DNA of 46,533 bases from an uncultured Oscillospiraceae bacterium (GCA_947626315.1 CANQRQ010000021.1:1-46533); one strand, 5' to 3'. Shown: positions 17,241 to 26,432, counted from the stretch's first letter. The notes: generated from the letters alone by a model not told the origin. A program made the numbers and translations.

Positions 17241-17361
17241 CTTCGCCTTGCATTTTTATACGGGGGTTCTCTCGCTTGTTTGCAGGATGTTGCATCCAAT
17301 TTTTGTAGAAATTCCATAAAAAGAGAGGCGAAATTTTTCTGTTTTGACAAAGCTTTTCTGG

Positions 17362-17390
17362 TTGCGAAACAGGATTAATTTATGTAATAA
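17362..17390 (+). promoter_or_regulatory. Candidate promoter of the citDEF operon
   Basis: TTGCGA (17362-17367), 17 bases, TAATAA (17385-17390), in an AT-rich patch. A perfect TTGACA at 17344 has no -10 box at normal distance, so an activator-dependent arrangement is possible. About 95 bases of leader precede citD. Confidence 0.4.
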
Positions 17391-17483
17391 TCATATGGAT
17401 AAAGCGAGAGCCGAAGCGATCCCCACGCTTGCTTTTCACCTCCCGGGAGAAGCCCGGAAAATGTACGAAAGGATGGACCGTTT

Positions 17484-17786
17484 ATGGAAATTCTGAAGCC
17501 GGCCATTGCCGGCACCCTGGAATCCAGCGACGCGCAGGTGACGGTGGAGCCCGGCGACGCCGGGATCGAGCTGAACCTGCAGAGCAGCGTTATGAACCAG
17601 TACGGCCGGCAGATCAAGGCCACCGTTCTGGAGACGCTGGAGCGGCTGGACGTGGCCAACGCCCGCGTGACCGTTGTGGACAAGGGCGCCCTGGACTGCA
17701 CCCTGAAAGCCCGGGTGGAGTGCGCCGTGTTCCGCAGCTGCGGCAAGTCCGAAGCGAATATTCCCTGGGGAGGTGCGGTGAAATGA
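17484..17786 (+). CDS. citD: Citrate lyase acyl carrier protein (gamma subunit)
   Basis: 100 residues, full length for CitD. It carries the 2'-(5''-phosphoribosyl)-3'-dephospho-CoA arm on which acetyl and citryl groups are exchanged. PAIAGTLESSD at 6-16 contains Ser14, aligning with the known attachment serine. SSVMNQYGRQI matches the S-V-x-x-x-G-x-x-I motif. Its stop overlaps the citE start by four bases (ATGA), indicating translational coupling. The GAAAGGA site upstream supports the ATG. Confidence 0.95.
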   Translation: MEILKPAIAGTLESSDAQVTVEPGDAGIELNLQSSVMNQYGRQIKATVLETLERLDVANARVTVVDKGALDCTLKARVECAVFRSCGKSEANIPWGGAVK

Positions 17787-18697
17787 TTCCTCGTCCGAAA
17801 CCGGAGCGCTTCCGGCTGCGCCGGACCATGATGTTCATGAACGCCCAAAAGCCGGGCCTGATCAAAGACGCCTACATATACGGCTGCGACTCCATTATGC
17901 TGGACCTGGAGGACGCGGTGGCCGAGAACCAGAAGGACGCGGCCCGCTTCTCCCTGTATCACGCGCTGAAAACCATTGACTACGGCGACACGGAAGTGAT
18001 CGTCCGCATCAACGGGCTGGACACCCCCCATTGGCAGGAGGATATCCGGGTCTGCGTGGCCGGCGGGGCCGACGGCATCCGCATCGCCAAGTGTGAGAGC
18101 GCCCAGGACGTGAAGACCGTGGAGGACGCCGTAGAGGCCGCCGAGAAGGAATTCGGCGTGGAGGTGGGCCGGACGCTGCTGATGGCGGCGCTGGAGAGTC
18201 CCAAGGGTATTCTCAACGCCTATGAGATCTGCGCCGCGTCGGACCGGATGCTGGGCGTGGCCATCTCCGGCGGCGACTTCCGCAAATGCATGCAGACCAA
18301 GCCCCAAAGAGACGGCGTGGACATGCTGACGGCCAGAGGCATGATGCTCATTGCCGCCCGGGCCGCCGGTGTCCAGTGCTTTGACACAGTGTTCACCGAC
18401 CTGGACGACATGGAGGGCTTCGAGGCGGAGGTGCGCCAGAACAAGGCCATGGGCTTTGACGGCAAGAGCCTCATTAACCCCAAGCAGATCCGCCTTGTCC
18501 ACCAGATTTTTGCCCCTACGGAGAAGGAAGTGACCCAGGCGGAGAAGATCGTCCGGGCCTACAAGGAGCAGGCCGCCGCCGGCGTGGGCGTGTTCACCGT
18601 GGACGGCAAGATGATCGACATCGCGTTCATCCCCGGGGCCGAGCGCACCCTGCGGCTGGCCCGGGCCTGCGGAATGTATGAGGGGGATTTGGTATGA
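17783..18697 (+). CDS. citE: Citrate (pro-3S)-lyase beta subunit
   Basis: 304 residues. Cleaves citryl-ACP to oxaloacetate and acetyl-ACP in the citrate lyase complex; TIM-barrel of the HpcH/HpaI-like family. Landmarks are RTMMFMNAQKPGLIKDA, YGCDSIMLDLEDAVAENQK with the Mg-binding acidic residues, VRINGLDT, and GFDGKSLINPKQI. The ATG at 17783 overlaps citD and AGGTG lies upstream; the frame open further 5' overlaps citD and is not coding. Its stop overlaps the citF start by four bases. Confidence 0.95.
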   Translation: MIPRPKPERFRLRRTMMFMNAQKPGLIKDAYIYGCDSIMLDLEDAVAENQKDAARFSLYHALKTIDYGDTEVIVRINGLDTPHWQEDIRVCVAGGADGIRIAKCESAQDVKTVEDAVEAAEKEFGVEVGRTLLMAALESPKGILNAYEICAASDRMLGVAISGGDFRKCMQTKPQRDGVDMLTARGMMLIAARAAGVQCFDTVFTDLDDMEGFEAEVRQNKAMGFDGKSLINPKQIRLVHQIFAPTEKEVTQAEKIVRAYKEQAAAGVGVFTVDGKMIDIAFIPGAERTLRLARACGMYEGDLV

Positions 18698-20256
18698 AAA
18701 ACGCTGTTGGAAGAGACATTCCCGACGAACTCCTTGTAAACGGCAAGGAGGTCTATCAGGGCAAAAATTATATGGACGGCAAGTATATCCAGAAGGCCGC
18801 CCCCAAGACCCGCCGTTACGAAACGCCCCAGGAGAGCAAGCTGGTGGGCAGCCTGAAGGAGGCACTGGAGCAGTGCGGCGCCAAAAGCGGCATGACCTTC
18901 AGTTTCCACCATCATCTCCGGGACGGGGACTTTGTAGTGAACATGGTCATGAAGGCCGCTATTGAGGAGCTGGGCCTGGAGGATCTGACCATCGCCGCCT
19001 CCAGCCTGGGCAACGCCCACGACCCTATTGCTGCCTATATTGAAGAGGGCAAGGTCGTCGGCATCCAGACCTCCGGCATCCGGGGCCGCATGGGCGAGGT
19101 GGTCTCCGCCGGTAAGCTGAAAACCCCCGCCATCATCCGCAGCCACGGCGGCCGCCCCCGGGCCATCGAGGGGGGCGAGGTCCATATCGACATCGCCTTT
19201 ATCGCCGCCCCCACCAGCGACTGCGTGGGCAACTGCCGGGGCATCGGCGGCAAGTCCAACTGCGGCAGCATGGGCTACGCCATGACCGACGCCAAGTACG
19301 CCGACCATGTGGTGGTGGTCACCGACTGCCTGGTGGACTTCCCCAACATGCCCGCCTCCGTGGAGGCCATCGACGTGGACGCGGTCGTGGTGGTGGACTC
19401 CATCGGCAACCCCAAGAAGATCGCCTCCGCCGCGGCCCGCATCAGCCAGAACCCCCGGGATCTGATGATGGCGGAGAACGTGGCCAAGGTCATCGCCGCC
19501 ACCCCGTATTTTAAGGACGGCTTCTCCTTCCAGACCGGCGTGGGCGGCCCCTCCCTGGCGGCCAACCTGTTTTTGGAGCAGTACATGGACGAGCGGGGCA
19601 TCAAGATGGGCTGGGCCATCGGCGGCATCTGCGGCCCCATGGTGGAGCTGCTGAAAAAGGGCAAGGTGGGCAAGGTCATCGACGTGCAGGACTTCGACCT
19701 GGACGCGGTGAACTCCATCAACCAGACCCCCGGCCACTATGAGATGAGCGCCTCCCAGTACGCCAACCCCGCCAACAAGGGCGCCTTTGTCAACAAGCTG
19801 GACTTCGTGGTGCTGGCTGCCCTGGAGATCGACACCGGCTTCAACGTGAACGTGCTCACCGGCTCCGACGGCGTTCTGCGGGGCGCCCCCGGCGGCCACC
19901 CGGACACTGCCGCCGGCAGCAAGGTCTGCATCATCGTCACGCCCCTGACCCGGGGCCGCATGGCTACGGTGTGCGAGCATGTGGTCACCGTCACCACGCC
20001 GGGGGACTGCGTGGACGTGCTGGTGACCGATTACGGCATCGCCGTCAACCCCCTGCGCCCCGACCTGATCGAGTGCCTGGACAAGGCGGGCATTCCCCAC
20101 GTCACCATTGAGAGCCTGAAGGAGAAGGCCTACAGCCTGGTAGGCCGGCCGGACGACTTGCAGTGGGAGGACAAGGTCGTGGCGGTCCTGGAGGCCCGGG
20201 ACGGCACCATTCTGGACGTAGTGCGGAAGATCAAGCCCTACGATCCGGAAAACTAA
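18694..20256 (+). CDS. citF: Citrate lyase alpha subunit (citrate CoA-transferase)
   Basis: 520 residues, usual length for CitF. Exchanges acetyl for citrate on the CitD arm. The N-terminus GRDIPDELLVNGKEVYQGKNYM and SFHHHLRDGDFVVNMVM are characteristic, followed by two CoA-transferase-like halves (SGIRGRMGEV, SHGGRPRAIEGG, IGNPKKIASAAARI). Third gene of a citD-citE-citF unit with four-base overlaps. The activation genes citC and citX/citG are not here but near 40-42 kb on the other strand. Confidence 0.96.
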   Translation: MKNAVGRDIPDELLVNGKEVYQGKNYMDGKYIQKAAPKTRRYETPQESKLVGSLKEALEQCGAKSGMTFSFHHHLRDGDFVVNMVMKAAIEELGLEDLTIAASSLGNAHDPIAAYIEEGKVVGIQTSGIRGRMGEVVSAGKLKTPAIIRSHGGRPRAIEGGEVHIDIAFIAAPTSDCVGNCRGIGGKSNCGSMGYAMTDAKYADHVVVVTDCLVDFPNMPASVEAIDVDAVVVVDSIGNPKKIASAAARISQNPRDLMMAENVAKVIAATPYFKDGFSFQTGVGGPSLAANLFLEQYMDERGIKMGWAIGGICGPMVELLKKGKVGKVIDVQDFDLDAVNSINQTPGHYEMSASQYANPANKGAFVNKLDFVVLAALEIDTGFNVNVLTGSDGVLRGAPGGHPDTAAGSKVCIIVTPLTRGRMATVCEHVVTVTTPGDCVDVLVTDYGIAVNPLRPDLIECLDKAGIPHVTIESLKEKAYSLVGRPDDLQWEDKVVAVLEARDGTILDVVRKIKPYDPEN

Positions 20257-20328
20257 ATCATATGGCCGCCGCGGCGGCTGCCACGGCGGCTTTGTGATAG
20301 AATCTTTTTTGAGAGAGAGGAAAGAACC

Positions 20329-21684
20329 ATGAGCGAAGCAGTCGTTGGCATACTTGGTTTTATCACCATTATTGCCATCGTCGTCGTCCTGTTCCAGAGC
20401 AGGACGCTCCCCAGCATCGCCTTCATCGTGTTTCCCACGATCCTGGCGATCATCCTCGTCATCGGCGGCTACTACACCTTTGACGACATCGGCTCCCTGA
20501 TCAAATCCGGCTTCAGCAGCACCGGCCCCACCGCGGCCCTGTTCGTGTTCTCCGTGTTGTACTTCGGCCTGATGACCGACACGGGCATGTTCGACGTGAT
20601 CATCAACGCCCTGATGAAGCTGGTAGGCAGCAGCGTCGTGGGCGTGACCATGGTCACCTGCATCATCGCTCTGGTGGGCCATCTGGACGGCGGCGGCGCC
20701 TCCACCTTCTGCATCGTGGTGCCCGCCATGCTGCCCGTGTACAAGCGGATGCACATGCGGCCCACCACCCTGCTGCGGGTGGCGGTGCTGAGCATGGGCA
20801 TCCTGAATCTGATGCCCTGGGCCGGCCCTACCATGCGTGCCGCCACCGTGCTGGGCATCCAGGCCGCCGACCTGTGGCACACCATTCTCCCCATTCAGAT
20901 CTTCGGTATCCTGCTGGCCCTGGGCCACGCCTTCCTGGCGGGCGTTCAGGAGAAGAAGCGGGGCGCCGGCCTCACCGGCAAGCTGGCTGAGATCGAGGGC
21001 GAAGTGGTGGTCGAGGAGGCCGCCCAGGCCCAGGCCAATGAGCTGGCCCGGCCCAAGCTCTTCATCGTCAACATCCTGCTCACCGTGGGCGTTATCGCCA
21101 TGCTGATCTGGGGTGCCTTCCCCGACTATGTGCCCTTCATGCTGGGCCTGGCCGTGGGTCTGTTCATCAACTACGGTTTCACCGCCAACGCCCACAAGAA
21201 GATCATCAACTCCCACGCCGGCCCGGCTCTGATGATGTGCTCCACCCTGATGGGCGCCGCCATCCTCATGGGCATTCTGGTCAAGGACGTGGAGGGGATC
21301 AACAGCGTGGTCACCTGCATGGCCGACCTGATCAAGATGGTCCTGCCCACCTTCCTGGGTCAGCACCTGCCCATCGTCATCGGCATCCTGTCCGTGCCCC
21401 TGGCCCTGGCCTTCGACACCGACAGCTACTTCTACGGCATGCTGCCCGTCATGATCGGCATCGGCGAGGGCTTCGGCATCAACGCCATCCATGTGGCCAT
21501 TGCCATGGTGGTCTGCCGCAACTGCGCCACCTTCATCAGCCCCATGGTGCCCGCCACCCTGCTGGGCGTCGGCCTGGCCGAGGTCGATATCAAGGACCAC
21601 ATCAAGGCCAGCTTCATGTATGTGTGGGGCTTCTCCATCCTGTGCATGATCTTCGCCATCATCGCCGGCATTATGGTCCTGTAA
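20329..21684 (+). CDS. Citrate transporter, CitMHS family
   Basis: 451 residues with about 11-12 membrane segments. CitMHS carriers import citrate, typically complexed with divalent metal, with protons. The signature VGHLDGGGASTFCIVVPAMLPVYKR near 120-143 and a second re-entrant-like segment DTDSYFYGMLPVMIG near 364 are visible. A charged loop (KLAEIEGEVVVEE) at about 222-236 separates two halves. It starts 72 bases after citF behind GAGAGAGGAAAG, so it probably belongs to the same transcript. Metal preference cannot be read from sequence. Confidence 0.93.
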   Translation: MSEAVVGILGFITIIAIVVVLFQSRTLPSIAFIVFPTILAIILVIGGYYTFDDIGSLIKSGFSSTGPTAALFVFSVLYFGLMTDTGMFDVIINALMKLVGSSVVGVTMVTCIIALVGHLDGGGASTFCIVVPAMLPVYKRMHMRPTTLLRVAVLSMGILNLMPWAGPTMRAATVLGIQAADLWHTILPIQIFGILLALGHAFLAGVQEKKRGAGLTGKLAEIEGEVVVEEAAQAQANELARPKLFIVNILLTVGVIAMLIWGAFPDYVPFMLGLAVGLFINYGFTANAHKKIINSHAGPALMMCSTLMGAAILMGILVKDVEGINSVVTCMADLIKMVLPTFLGQHLPIVIGILSVPLALAFDTDSYFYGMLPVMIGIGEGFGINAIHVAIAMVVCRNCATFISPMVPATLLGVGLAEVDIKDHIKASFMYVWGFSILCMIFAIIAGIMVL

Positions 21685-21703
21685 AGCAATTTCAAGCAAA
21701 AAC

Positions 21704-21746
21704 CCAAAAAAGAGGACGCTTCGCAAAAGAAGCGTCCTCTTTTTGG
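21704..21746. terminator. Bidirectional terminator of the citrate operon
   Basis: AAAAAGAGGACGCTT pairs with AAGCGTCCTCTTTTT around a CGCAAAAG loop, with the A and T runs inside the stem so that it works in both directions. It separates citMHS (+) from the XRE regulator (-). Confidence 0.9.
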
Positions 21747-21750
21747 CAGA

Positions 21751-21993
21751 TTACTGTATTTCCTGTTCCAGGTTTTCAAATTCCGGCGTGGAAAAGAAGG
21801 CGCCCAGCGAGATATCCAGCCCGTCGCAGAGCTTTTTGACCGTGACGATGGAGACATCCCGCCTGCGCACGTCCATCATGCTGTAGACGGTGGACGGCGT
21901 AACGCCCGCCAGCGAAGCCAGCTCGTTTAGTTTGATCCCTCTCTCCAGGCACAGCTCCTGGAACCGCCGGACCACCGCATCCTTCACTGCCAT
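21751..21993 (-). CDS. XRE-family helix-turn-helix regulator
   Basis: 80 residues, little more than one DNA-binding domain. The helix-turn-helix spans about 18-40 (KLNELASLAGVTPSTVYSMM), followed by the typical VKKLCDGLDISLGAFF. The end is acidic. Last gene of the minus-strand run after dnaE and the MBL protein, 46 bases behind the latter. A short inverted repeat overlaps its start codon, so it may repress itself. Targets are unknown; convergence with the citrate operon is not evidence of control over it. Confidence 0.9.
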   Translation of the reverse strand: MAVKDAVVRRFQELCLERGIKLNELASLAGVTPSTVYSMMDVRRRDVSIVTVKKLCDGLDISLGAFFSTPEFENLEQEIQ

Positions 21994-22016
21994 ACTATCA
22001 CCTCAAAGCGATAGTA
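21993..22016. promoter_or_regulatory. Inverted repeat at the XRE gene start (possible operator)
   Basis: TACTATC (21993-21999) and GATAGTA (22010-22016) are perfect complements ten bases apart, one helical turn between half-site edges. It overlaps the start codon and ribosome-binding region of the regulator. It fits an autoregulatory operator, but arms this short could occur by chance. Confidence 0.4.
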
Positions 22017-22039
22017 GCGTTTTGTACGCGGCGTGCCCG

Positions 22040-22921
22040 TTATCCCAAACGGCGCCAGAGCAGGCGGTTGTCCTCAAAGAGGACCTCCAGCCGGCCGGTA
22101 TCCTTCATCCAGGCCAGATAGGAGCGGACCGTGCTGCCCACCAGGGCGTACTGCTCAAAGTTCATGGTCAGGCCATACGCGGTGAAGAGCTTTTGCAGCA
22201 GTTCCTCAAAGCCCAGGGGCTCGGCGCAGAGCCCGGCGATCTTCTCCGCGATCTGCCAGACCGTGTCGATATTCAGCTGGGCCAGGGAGGCGATCTCCTC
22301 CGATGCCTCCGCGTGGGCGGGGACGAAGAGCCGGGCCTGGAGGCCCTTGACCGTCTCCAGGGTCTTCAGATAGGCGGCCACGTCGTAGAGAAAGCCGATC
22401 TGGTATTTCTCCAGGGTCTCCCGGCTGGACAGGCAATCGGCCAGGTAAACCACGTCGTCCGGCGTCCGGAAGCCCACCATGTCGAAGAAGTGCCCCGGCA
22501 GGGGCAGCAGCTCAAAGCCCTGGGGCAGCGCCGACGGGGTCAGAAGCTCCGCGTCGCTCTCCTGGGCCAGGAGGAATTTGTGCCGCAGGTCCTTGCAGGG
22601 GTAGCCCCCGTAGAGAAAGGAGGGCTCCAGAATGGGGTGCCGGGTAAAGGCGCAGTCGATCCCCGGGGCGTAGATTTTGCAGCCGGTCTGCCCCTGGAGA
22701 TAGCGGTTGCCGCCGATGTGGTCCGCGTTGGAATGGGTGTTGTAGATGGCCCTCAGCTTCCAGCCCTTGCCGTCCAGCAGCTGCCGGAGCTTTCGGCCCG
22801 CGTCCTTGTCGTTGCCGCTGTCGATGAGGCAGACCTCCGTCTCGTTCAGGCGGACAAGGCCGATTTTGGCGGGGCTCTGGATATAATAGCTGTTTCCCGC
22901 GGCCTGGATCAGTTCGTACAT
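22040..22921 (-). CDS. Metallo-beta-lactamase-fold protein with a modified metal motif
   Basis: 293 residues. An N-terminal MBL domain (to about 205) has DSGNDKDAG, then NTHSNADHIGGN at 61-72. The canonical HxHxDH is here His63-x-Asn65-x-Asp67-His68, so one zinc-ligand His is replaced by Asn. PLPGHFFDMVG, LADCL and PAHA supply the remaining positions. The last 90 residues form a separate helical region with a winged-helix feel (YALVGSTVRSYLAWMKDTGRLE). I believe this THSNADH variation occurs in other Clostridia. Substrate unknown. Located 43 bases after dnaE. Confidence 0.85.
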   Translation of the reverse strand: MYELIQAAGNSYYIQSPAKIGLVRLNETEVCLIDSGNDKDAGRKLRQLLDGKGWKLRAIYNTHSNADHIGGNRYLQGQTGCKIYAPGIDCAFTRHPILEPSFLYGGYPCKDLRHKFLLAQESDAELLTPSALPQGFELLPLPGHFFDMVGFRTPDDVVYLADCLSSRETLEKYQIGFLYDVAAYLKTLETVKGLQARLFVPAHAEASEEIASLAQLNIDTVWQIAEKIAGLCAEPLGFEELLQKLFTAYGLTMNFEQYALVGSTVRSYLAWMKDTGRLEVLFEDNRLLWRRLG

Positions 22922-22937
22922 GCTTTTCCCTCCCGTA

Positions 22938-22956
22938 GACCCCCTGAACAGGGGGC
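22938..22956. terminator. Short hairpin between dnaE and the MBL gene
   Basis: CCCCCT/AGGGGG around GAAC. A T-rich run follows only on the plus strand, so on the minus-strand transcript it is more likely an mRNA-processing or stabilising hairpin than a strong terminator. Confidence 0.4.
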
Positions 22957-22964
22957 CGGTTTTC

Positions 22965-25900
22965 TTATTTTACCACAACGTTTGCTTCGCCCAGCATCTC
23001 CTGCAGCTCCAAGATCAGGCCCTCATGGATCAGGCACCTGGCGCCGATGCGCTTGTTCTCCTTTTCGCACCAGATGACCAGCTGCCCCGTGCCGGGAAAC
23101 ATGGTGAGAAGCAGCTCGATCCGGGCCAGGGCGGGGTCCTCCCGGCTGGGCAGCCGGACCCAGAGCTTTTTTTCCGCCGGAGGCGGCGCGGAAGAGCCCA
23201 GGGCGTTGAGATCCGACAGGGGCCGGATGCTGTCCACCATCAGCTGGGGCTCCTTCTCGTCCCGGACGGAGACCCGCCCCTTGACGATGATGGCGGCGTT
23301 CTCCTTCACATAGGCCCCGCCGTTGTCCAGCGCCCGCTGGAAAGCGATCAGCTCGATGGCGCCGCTGTCGTCCTCCAGGGTGATGTAGCTCATGAGAGAG
23401 TTGTTCTTGGTGGCCCGGGTGCGGGCGGCGGACACCACCCCCGCCAGGCTCAGAAACTGGTTGTCGGCAAAGCGGCTGGGGCCGCCCTCGGCGGCAAAAT
23501 CCGCCAGCAGCGTCCCGATAGGGACCGCGCCGGCCTTCCGGGCCGCCTCCCGGTACTCGTCCATGGGGTGGCCGGAGAGGTACAGGCCGGTGGTCTCCTT
23601 CTCCATGGCCATCCGCTCCCGGGGGGAGTACTCCTCCACCTGGGGGATGGGGATGGACTCGGCGGCCGGGCCCCGGCCGCTCTCCTCCCCGCCGAACAGG
23701 TCCATCTGGCCGGAGATGTTGTCCCGCTCCGCCTGGCTGATGCTGTCGATCACGGCGCCGGCCACCTGCATCAGGGCCTTGCGCCTGTAACCCAGGCTGT
23801 CGAAGGCCCCGGCCTTGATCAGATTCTCCACCGCCCGGCGGTTCAGTTCCTTGCCGGACATGCGGCGGCAGAAGTCCTCAAAGCCGGTGAAGGGGCCGTT
23901 CGCCTCCCGCTCGGCCACCAGGTTCTCAATGGCGCCCCAGCCGATGCTCTTGATGGCCACCAGGCCGAAGCGGATGTTCTCCCCGGAAACCGTGAAGTCC
24001 GCGCCGGATTCGTTCACGTCCGGCGGCAGGAGCCGGATCCCCAGCTCCCGGCACTCGGCGATGTATTCGGAAACCTTGGCGCTGTTGTCCAGCACCGAGG
24101 TCAGCAGCGCCGCCATATACTCCCGGGGCCAGCGGCGCTTCATATAGGCCGTCCGGTAAGCGACGATGGCGTAGCAGACGGCGTGGGCCTTGTTGAAGGC
24201 GTAGCTGGCAAAGTCCAGGATCTCGTCGTAAATGCTGTTGGCCACGGCCTCCGGCACGCCGTTGGCGACGCAGCCGGGGATGTTCCGGCTGGGGTCGCCG
24301 TGGACAAAAGCCGTCCGCTCCGCGTCGATGACGGCGTGCTTTTTCTTGCTCATGGCCCGGCGGATCATGTCCGCCTGGCCCAGGGAGAAACCGGCGAGCC
24401 GCTGAAAGATGTTGATGACCTGCTCCTGGTAGACGATGCAGCCGTAGGTCACGTCCAGGATGGGCCGCAGCAGGGGGTGCTTGTAGGTGATCCGCTCCGG
24501 GTGGACGGCGCAGTCCAGGAAACGGGGGATGGAGTCCATGGGACCGGGGCGGTACAGGGCGATGATGGCAGTGATGTCCTCAATGCTCTTTGGCTTCAGG
24601 CCCACGCAGACGCCGGTCATCCCCGCCGACTCCAGCTGGAACACGCCGCTGGTGCGGCCCTGAGAGAGCATCTCGAACACCGCCGGGTCGTCCTCCGGAA
24701 CGGTCTCCACGCGAAAGCCCGGCTGCTTGCGGCGCACCAGCTTGGCCGCGTCCTCCAGCACAGTCAGGTTCCGCAGGCCCAGAAAGTCCATTTTCAGCAG
24801 GCCCAGCTCCTCCAGCGTGGTCATGGGGAACTGGCAGACCACGGATTCGTCGTTCTTGGCCAGAGGGACGTATTCATACACCGGCTTCTCCGTGATCACC
24901 ACGCCGGCGGCGTGGGTGGAGGCGTGGCGGGGCATGCCCTCCAGGGCCTTGGCCACGTCGATCAGCCGCCGGAGGGTCTCGTTGGATTCGTACATCTCCT
25001 TCAGCGGCTTTGAGAGCTGCAGCGCCTCGTCGATGGTCATGTTCAGGGCCACGGGCACCTGCTTGGCCACCGCGTCCGTCTCCGCGTAGCCGATGGACAG
25101 GACCCGGCCCACGTCCCGGATGGAGGCCCGGACGGCCATGGTCCCGAAGGTGACGATCTGGGCCACGTGGTCCGAGCCGTAGAGCCGGTTCACGTAGTCG
25201 ATCACCTCGCCCCGGCGGTTGACGCAGAAATCCATGTCGATATCGGGCATGGTGACCCGCGCCGGGTTCAAAAAGCGCTCAAAGAAGAGGTTATATTTGA
25301 TAGGGTCCACGTCGGTGATGTGCAGGCAGTAGGCCACCACGCTCCCCGCCGCGCTGCCCCGGCCGGGGCCCACGGGGATGCCCTGCCCCTTGGCGAAGGC
25401 GATGAAGTCCCAGACAATGAGAAAATAGTCCACAAAGCCCATCTGGCGGATGATGCCCAGCTCGTAGTCCAGCCGGTCGCTGAGCTCCTGGCTGTAGCCT
25501 GGGTAGCGCTGGGCAAGGCCCTCGTAGCAGAGCCGCTCCAGATACGCGAACGCGTCCGGCTCCCCCGGGGGGAGCTTGAACTGGGGCAGGTGATAGTGGC
25601 CGAACTGAAAATCGTAGTTGCAGCGCTCCGCGATTTTGGCGGTGTTGTCCGCCGCCTCCGGGTACTCCGGAAACAGGGCGCGCATCTCCGCCTCGCTCTT
25701 CAGATACAGCTCGCTGGATTCAAAGCGCATCCGGCTTGGATCGTCCACGGTTTTGCCCATCTGGATGCACATGAGCACGTCCTGATAATAGGCGTCCTCC
25801 TTGCGAATGTAGTGGGCGTCGTTGGTGAGGGCCAGGGGAATGCCGGTCTCCCGGTGGAGGCGGATCAAGCCCTGGGCGGCCTCCTGCTCCTCCCGCAGGC

Positions 25901-26432
25901 CGTGGTCCTGGATCTCCAGATAGAAACGCTCCGGTCCGAACAGCTCCCGCAGCTCCAGGGCCTTGGCCTTGGCCCCCTCATAGTCCCCGTGAAGGAGGCT
26001 CTGGGGGATGGCCCCGGCCACGCAGCCGGAGAGGCAGATCAGACCCTCCGCGTGCTGGTGGAGCAGGGGCCAGTCGATCCGGGGCCGGGTGTAAAAGCCC
26101 TGGGTGAAGGCCTCGCTCACCAGACGGCAAAGATTCCGGTAGCCGGTCTCATTCTCGCAGAGGAGGATCAGGTGGCTGTACTCATTGTCCAGGCCGTGGA
26201 CCTTGTCCTGCATGCTCCGGGGCGCCACATAGACCTCGCAGCCGATGATGGGCTTGATCCCCGCCGCCTTGCAGGCCTTATAGAAGGCGACAGCCCCGTA
26301 CATGACCCCGTGGTCCGTGATGGCCAGGGCGGTCTGTCCCAGGTCCTTGGCCGCCTGGGCCACCTGGTCAATGCGGCAGACCCCGTCCAGCAGGGAGTAC
26401 TCCGTATGGACGTGCAGATGGACGAATGCCAT
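22965..26432 (-). CDS. dnaE: DNA polymerase III subunit alpha (DnaE)
   Basis: 1155 residues, normal for DnaE. The N-terminal PHP domain begins FVHLHVHTEYSLLDG and has ITDHGVMYG. The C-family palm follows with GPGRGSAAGS and PDIDMDFC carrying catalytic aspartates, then FGTMAVRASIRDVGR. Helix-hairpin-helix and tandem repeats around GRTSGVFQLES, and an OB fold near 990-1070 (LAGVVSAARTR, ITLEDDSGAIELIAF) complete it. In Firmicutes with PolC, DnaE primes lagging-strand synthesis. ATG start behind AAAGGGGGCC. A strong hairpin lies upstream at 26483. Confidence 0.97.
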   Translation of the reverse strand: MAFVHLHVHTEYSLLDGVCRIDQVAQAAKDLGQTALAITDHGVMYGAVAFYKACKAAGIKPIIGCEVYVAPRSMQDKVHGLDNEYSHLILLCENETGYRNLCRLVSEAFTQGFYTRPRIDWPLLHQHAEGLICLSGCVAGAIPQSLLHGDYEGAKAKALELRELFGPERFYLEIQDHGLREEQEAAQGLIRLHRETGIPLALTNDAHYIRKEDAYYQDVLMCIQMGKTVDDPSRMRFESSELYLKSEAEMRALFPEYPEAADNTAKIAERCNYDFQFGHYHLPQFKLPPGEPDAFAYLERLCYEGLAQRYPGYSQELSDRLDYELGIIRQMGFVDYFLIVWDFIAFAKGQGIPVGPGRGSAAGSVVAYCLHITDVDPIKYNLFFERFLNPARVTMPDIDMDFCVNRRGEVIDYVNRLYGSDHVAQIVTFGTMAVRASIRDVGRVLSIGYAETDAVAKQVPVALNMTIDEALQLSKPLKEMYESNETLRRLIDVAKALEGMPRHASTHAAGVVITEKPVYEYVPLAKNDESVVCQFPMTTLEELGLLKMDFLGLRNLTVLEDAAKLVRRKQPGFRVETVPEDDPAVFEMLSQGRTSGVFQLESAGMTGVCVGLKPKSIEDITAIIALYRPGPMDSIPRFLDCAVHPERITYKHPLLRPILDVTYGCIVYQEQVINIFQRLAGFSLGQADMIRRAMSKKKHAVIDAERTAFVHGDPSRNIPGCVANGVPEAVANSIYDEILDFASYAFNKAHAVCYAIVAYRTAYMKRRWPREYMAALLTSVLDNSAKVSEYIAECRELGIRLLPPDVNESGADFTVSGENIRFGLVAIKSIGWGAIENLVAEREANGPFTGFEDFCRRMSGKELNRRAVENLIKAGAFDSLGYRRKALMQVAGAVIDSISQAERDNISGQMDLFGGEESGRGPAAESIPIPQVEEYSPRERMAMEKETTGLYLSGHPMDEYREAARKAGAVPIGTLLADFAAEGGPSRFADNQFLSLAGVVSAARTRATKNNSLMSYITLEDDSGAIELIAFQRALDNGGAYVKENAAIIVKGRVSVRDEKEPQLMVDSIRPLSDLNALGSSAPPPAEKKLWVRLPSREDPALARIELLLTMFPGTGQLVIWCEKENKRIGARCLIHEGLILELQEMLGEANVVVK

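Noticed and set aside
17165-17350. Short minus-strand frames across the hairpin-rich block
   Set aside because: They run straight through the stem structures and lack ribosome-binding sites; treated as non-coding.
18559-21726. 1055-codon minus-strand frame opposite citF and the citrate transporter
   Set aside because: It is very rich in His, Gly and Asp as expected from the complement of GC-rich coding DNA, and it covers two certain plus-strand genes.
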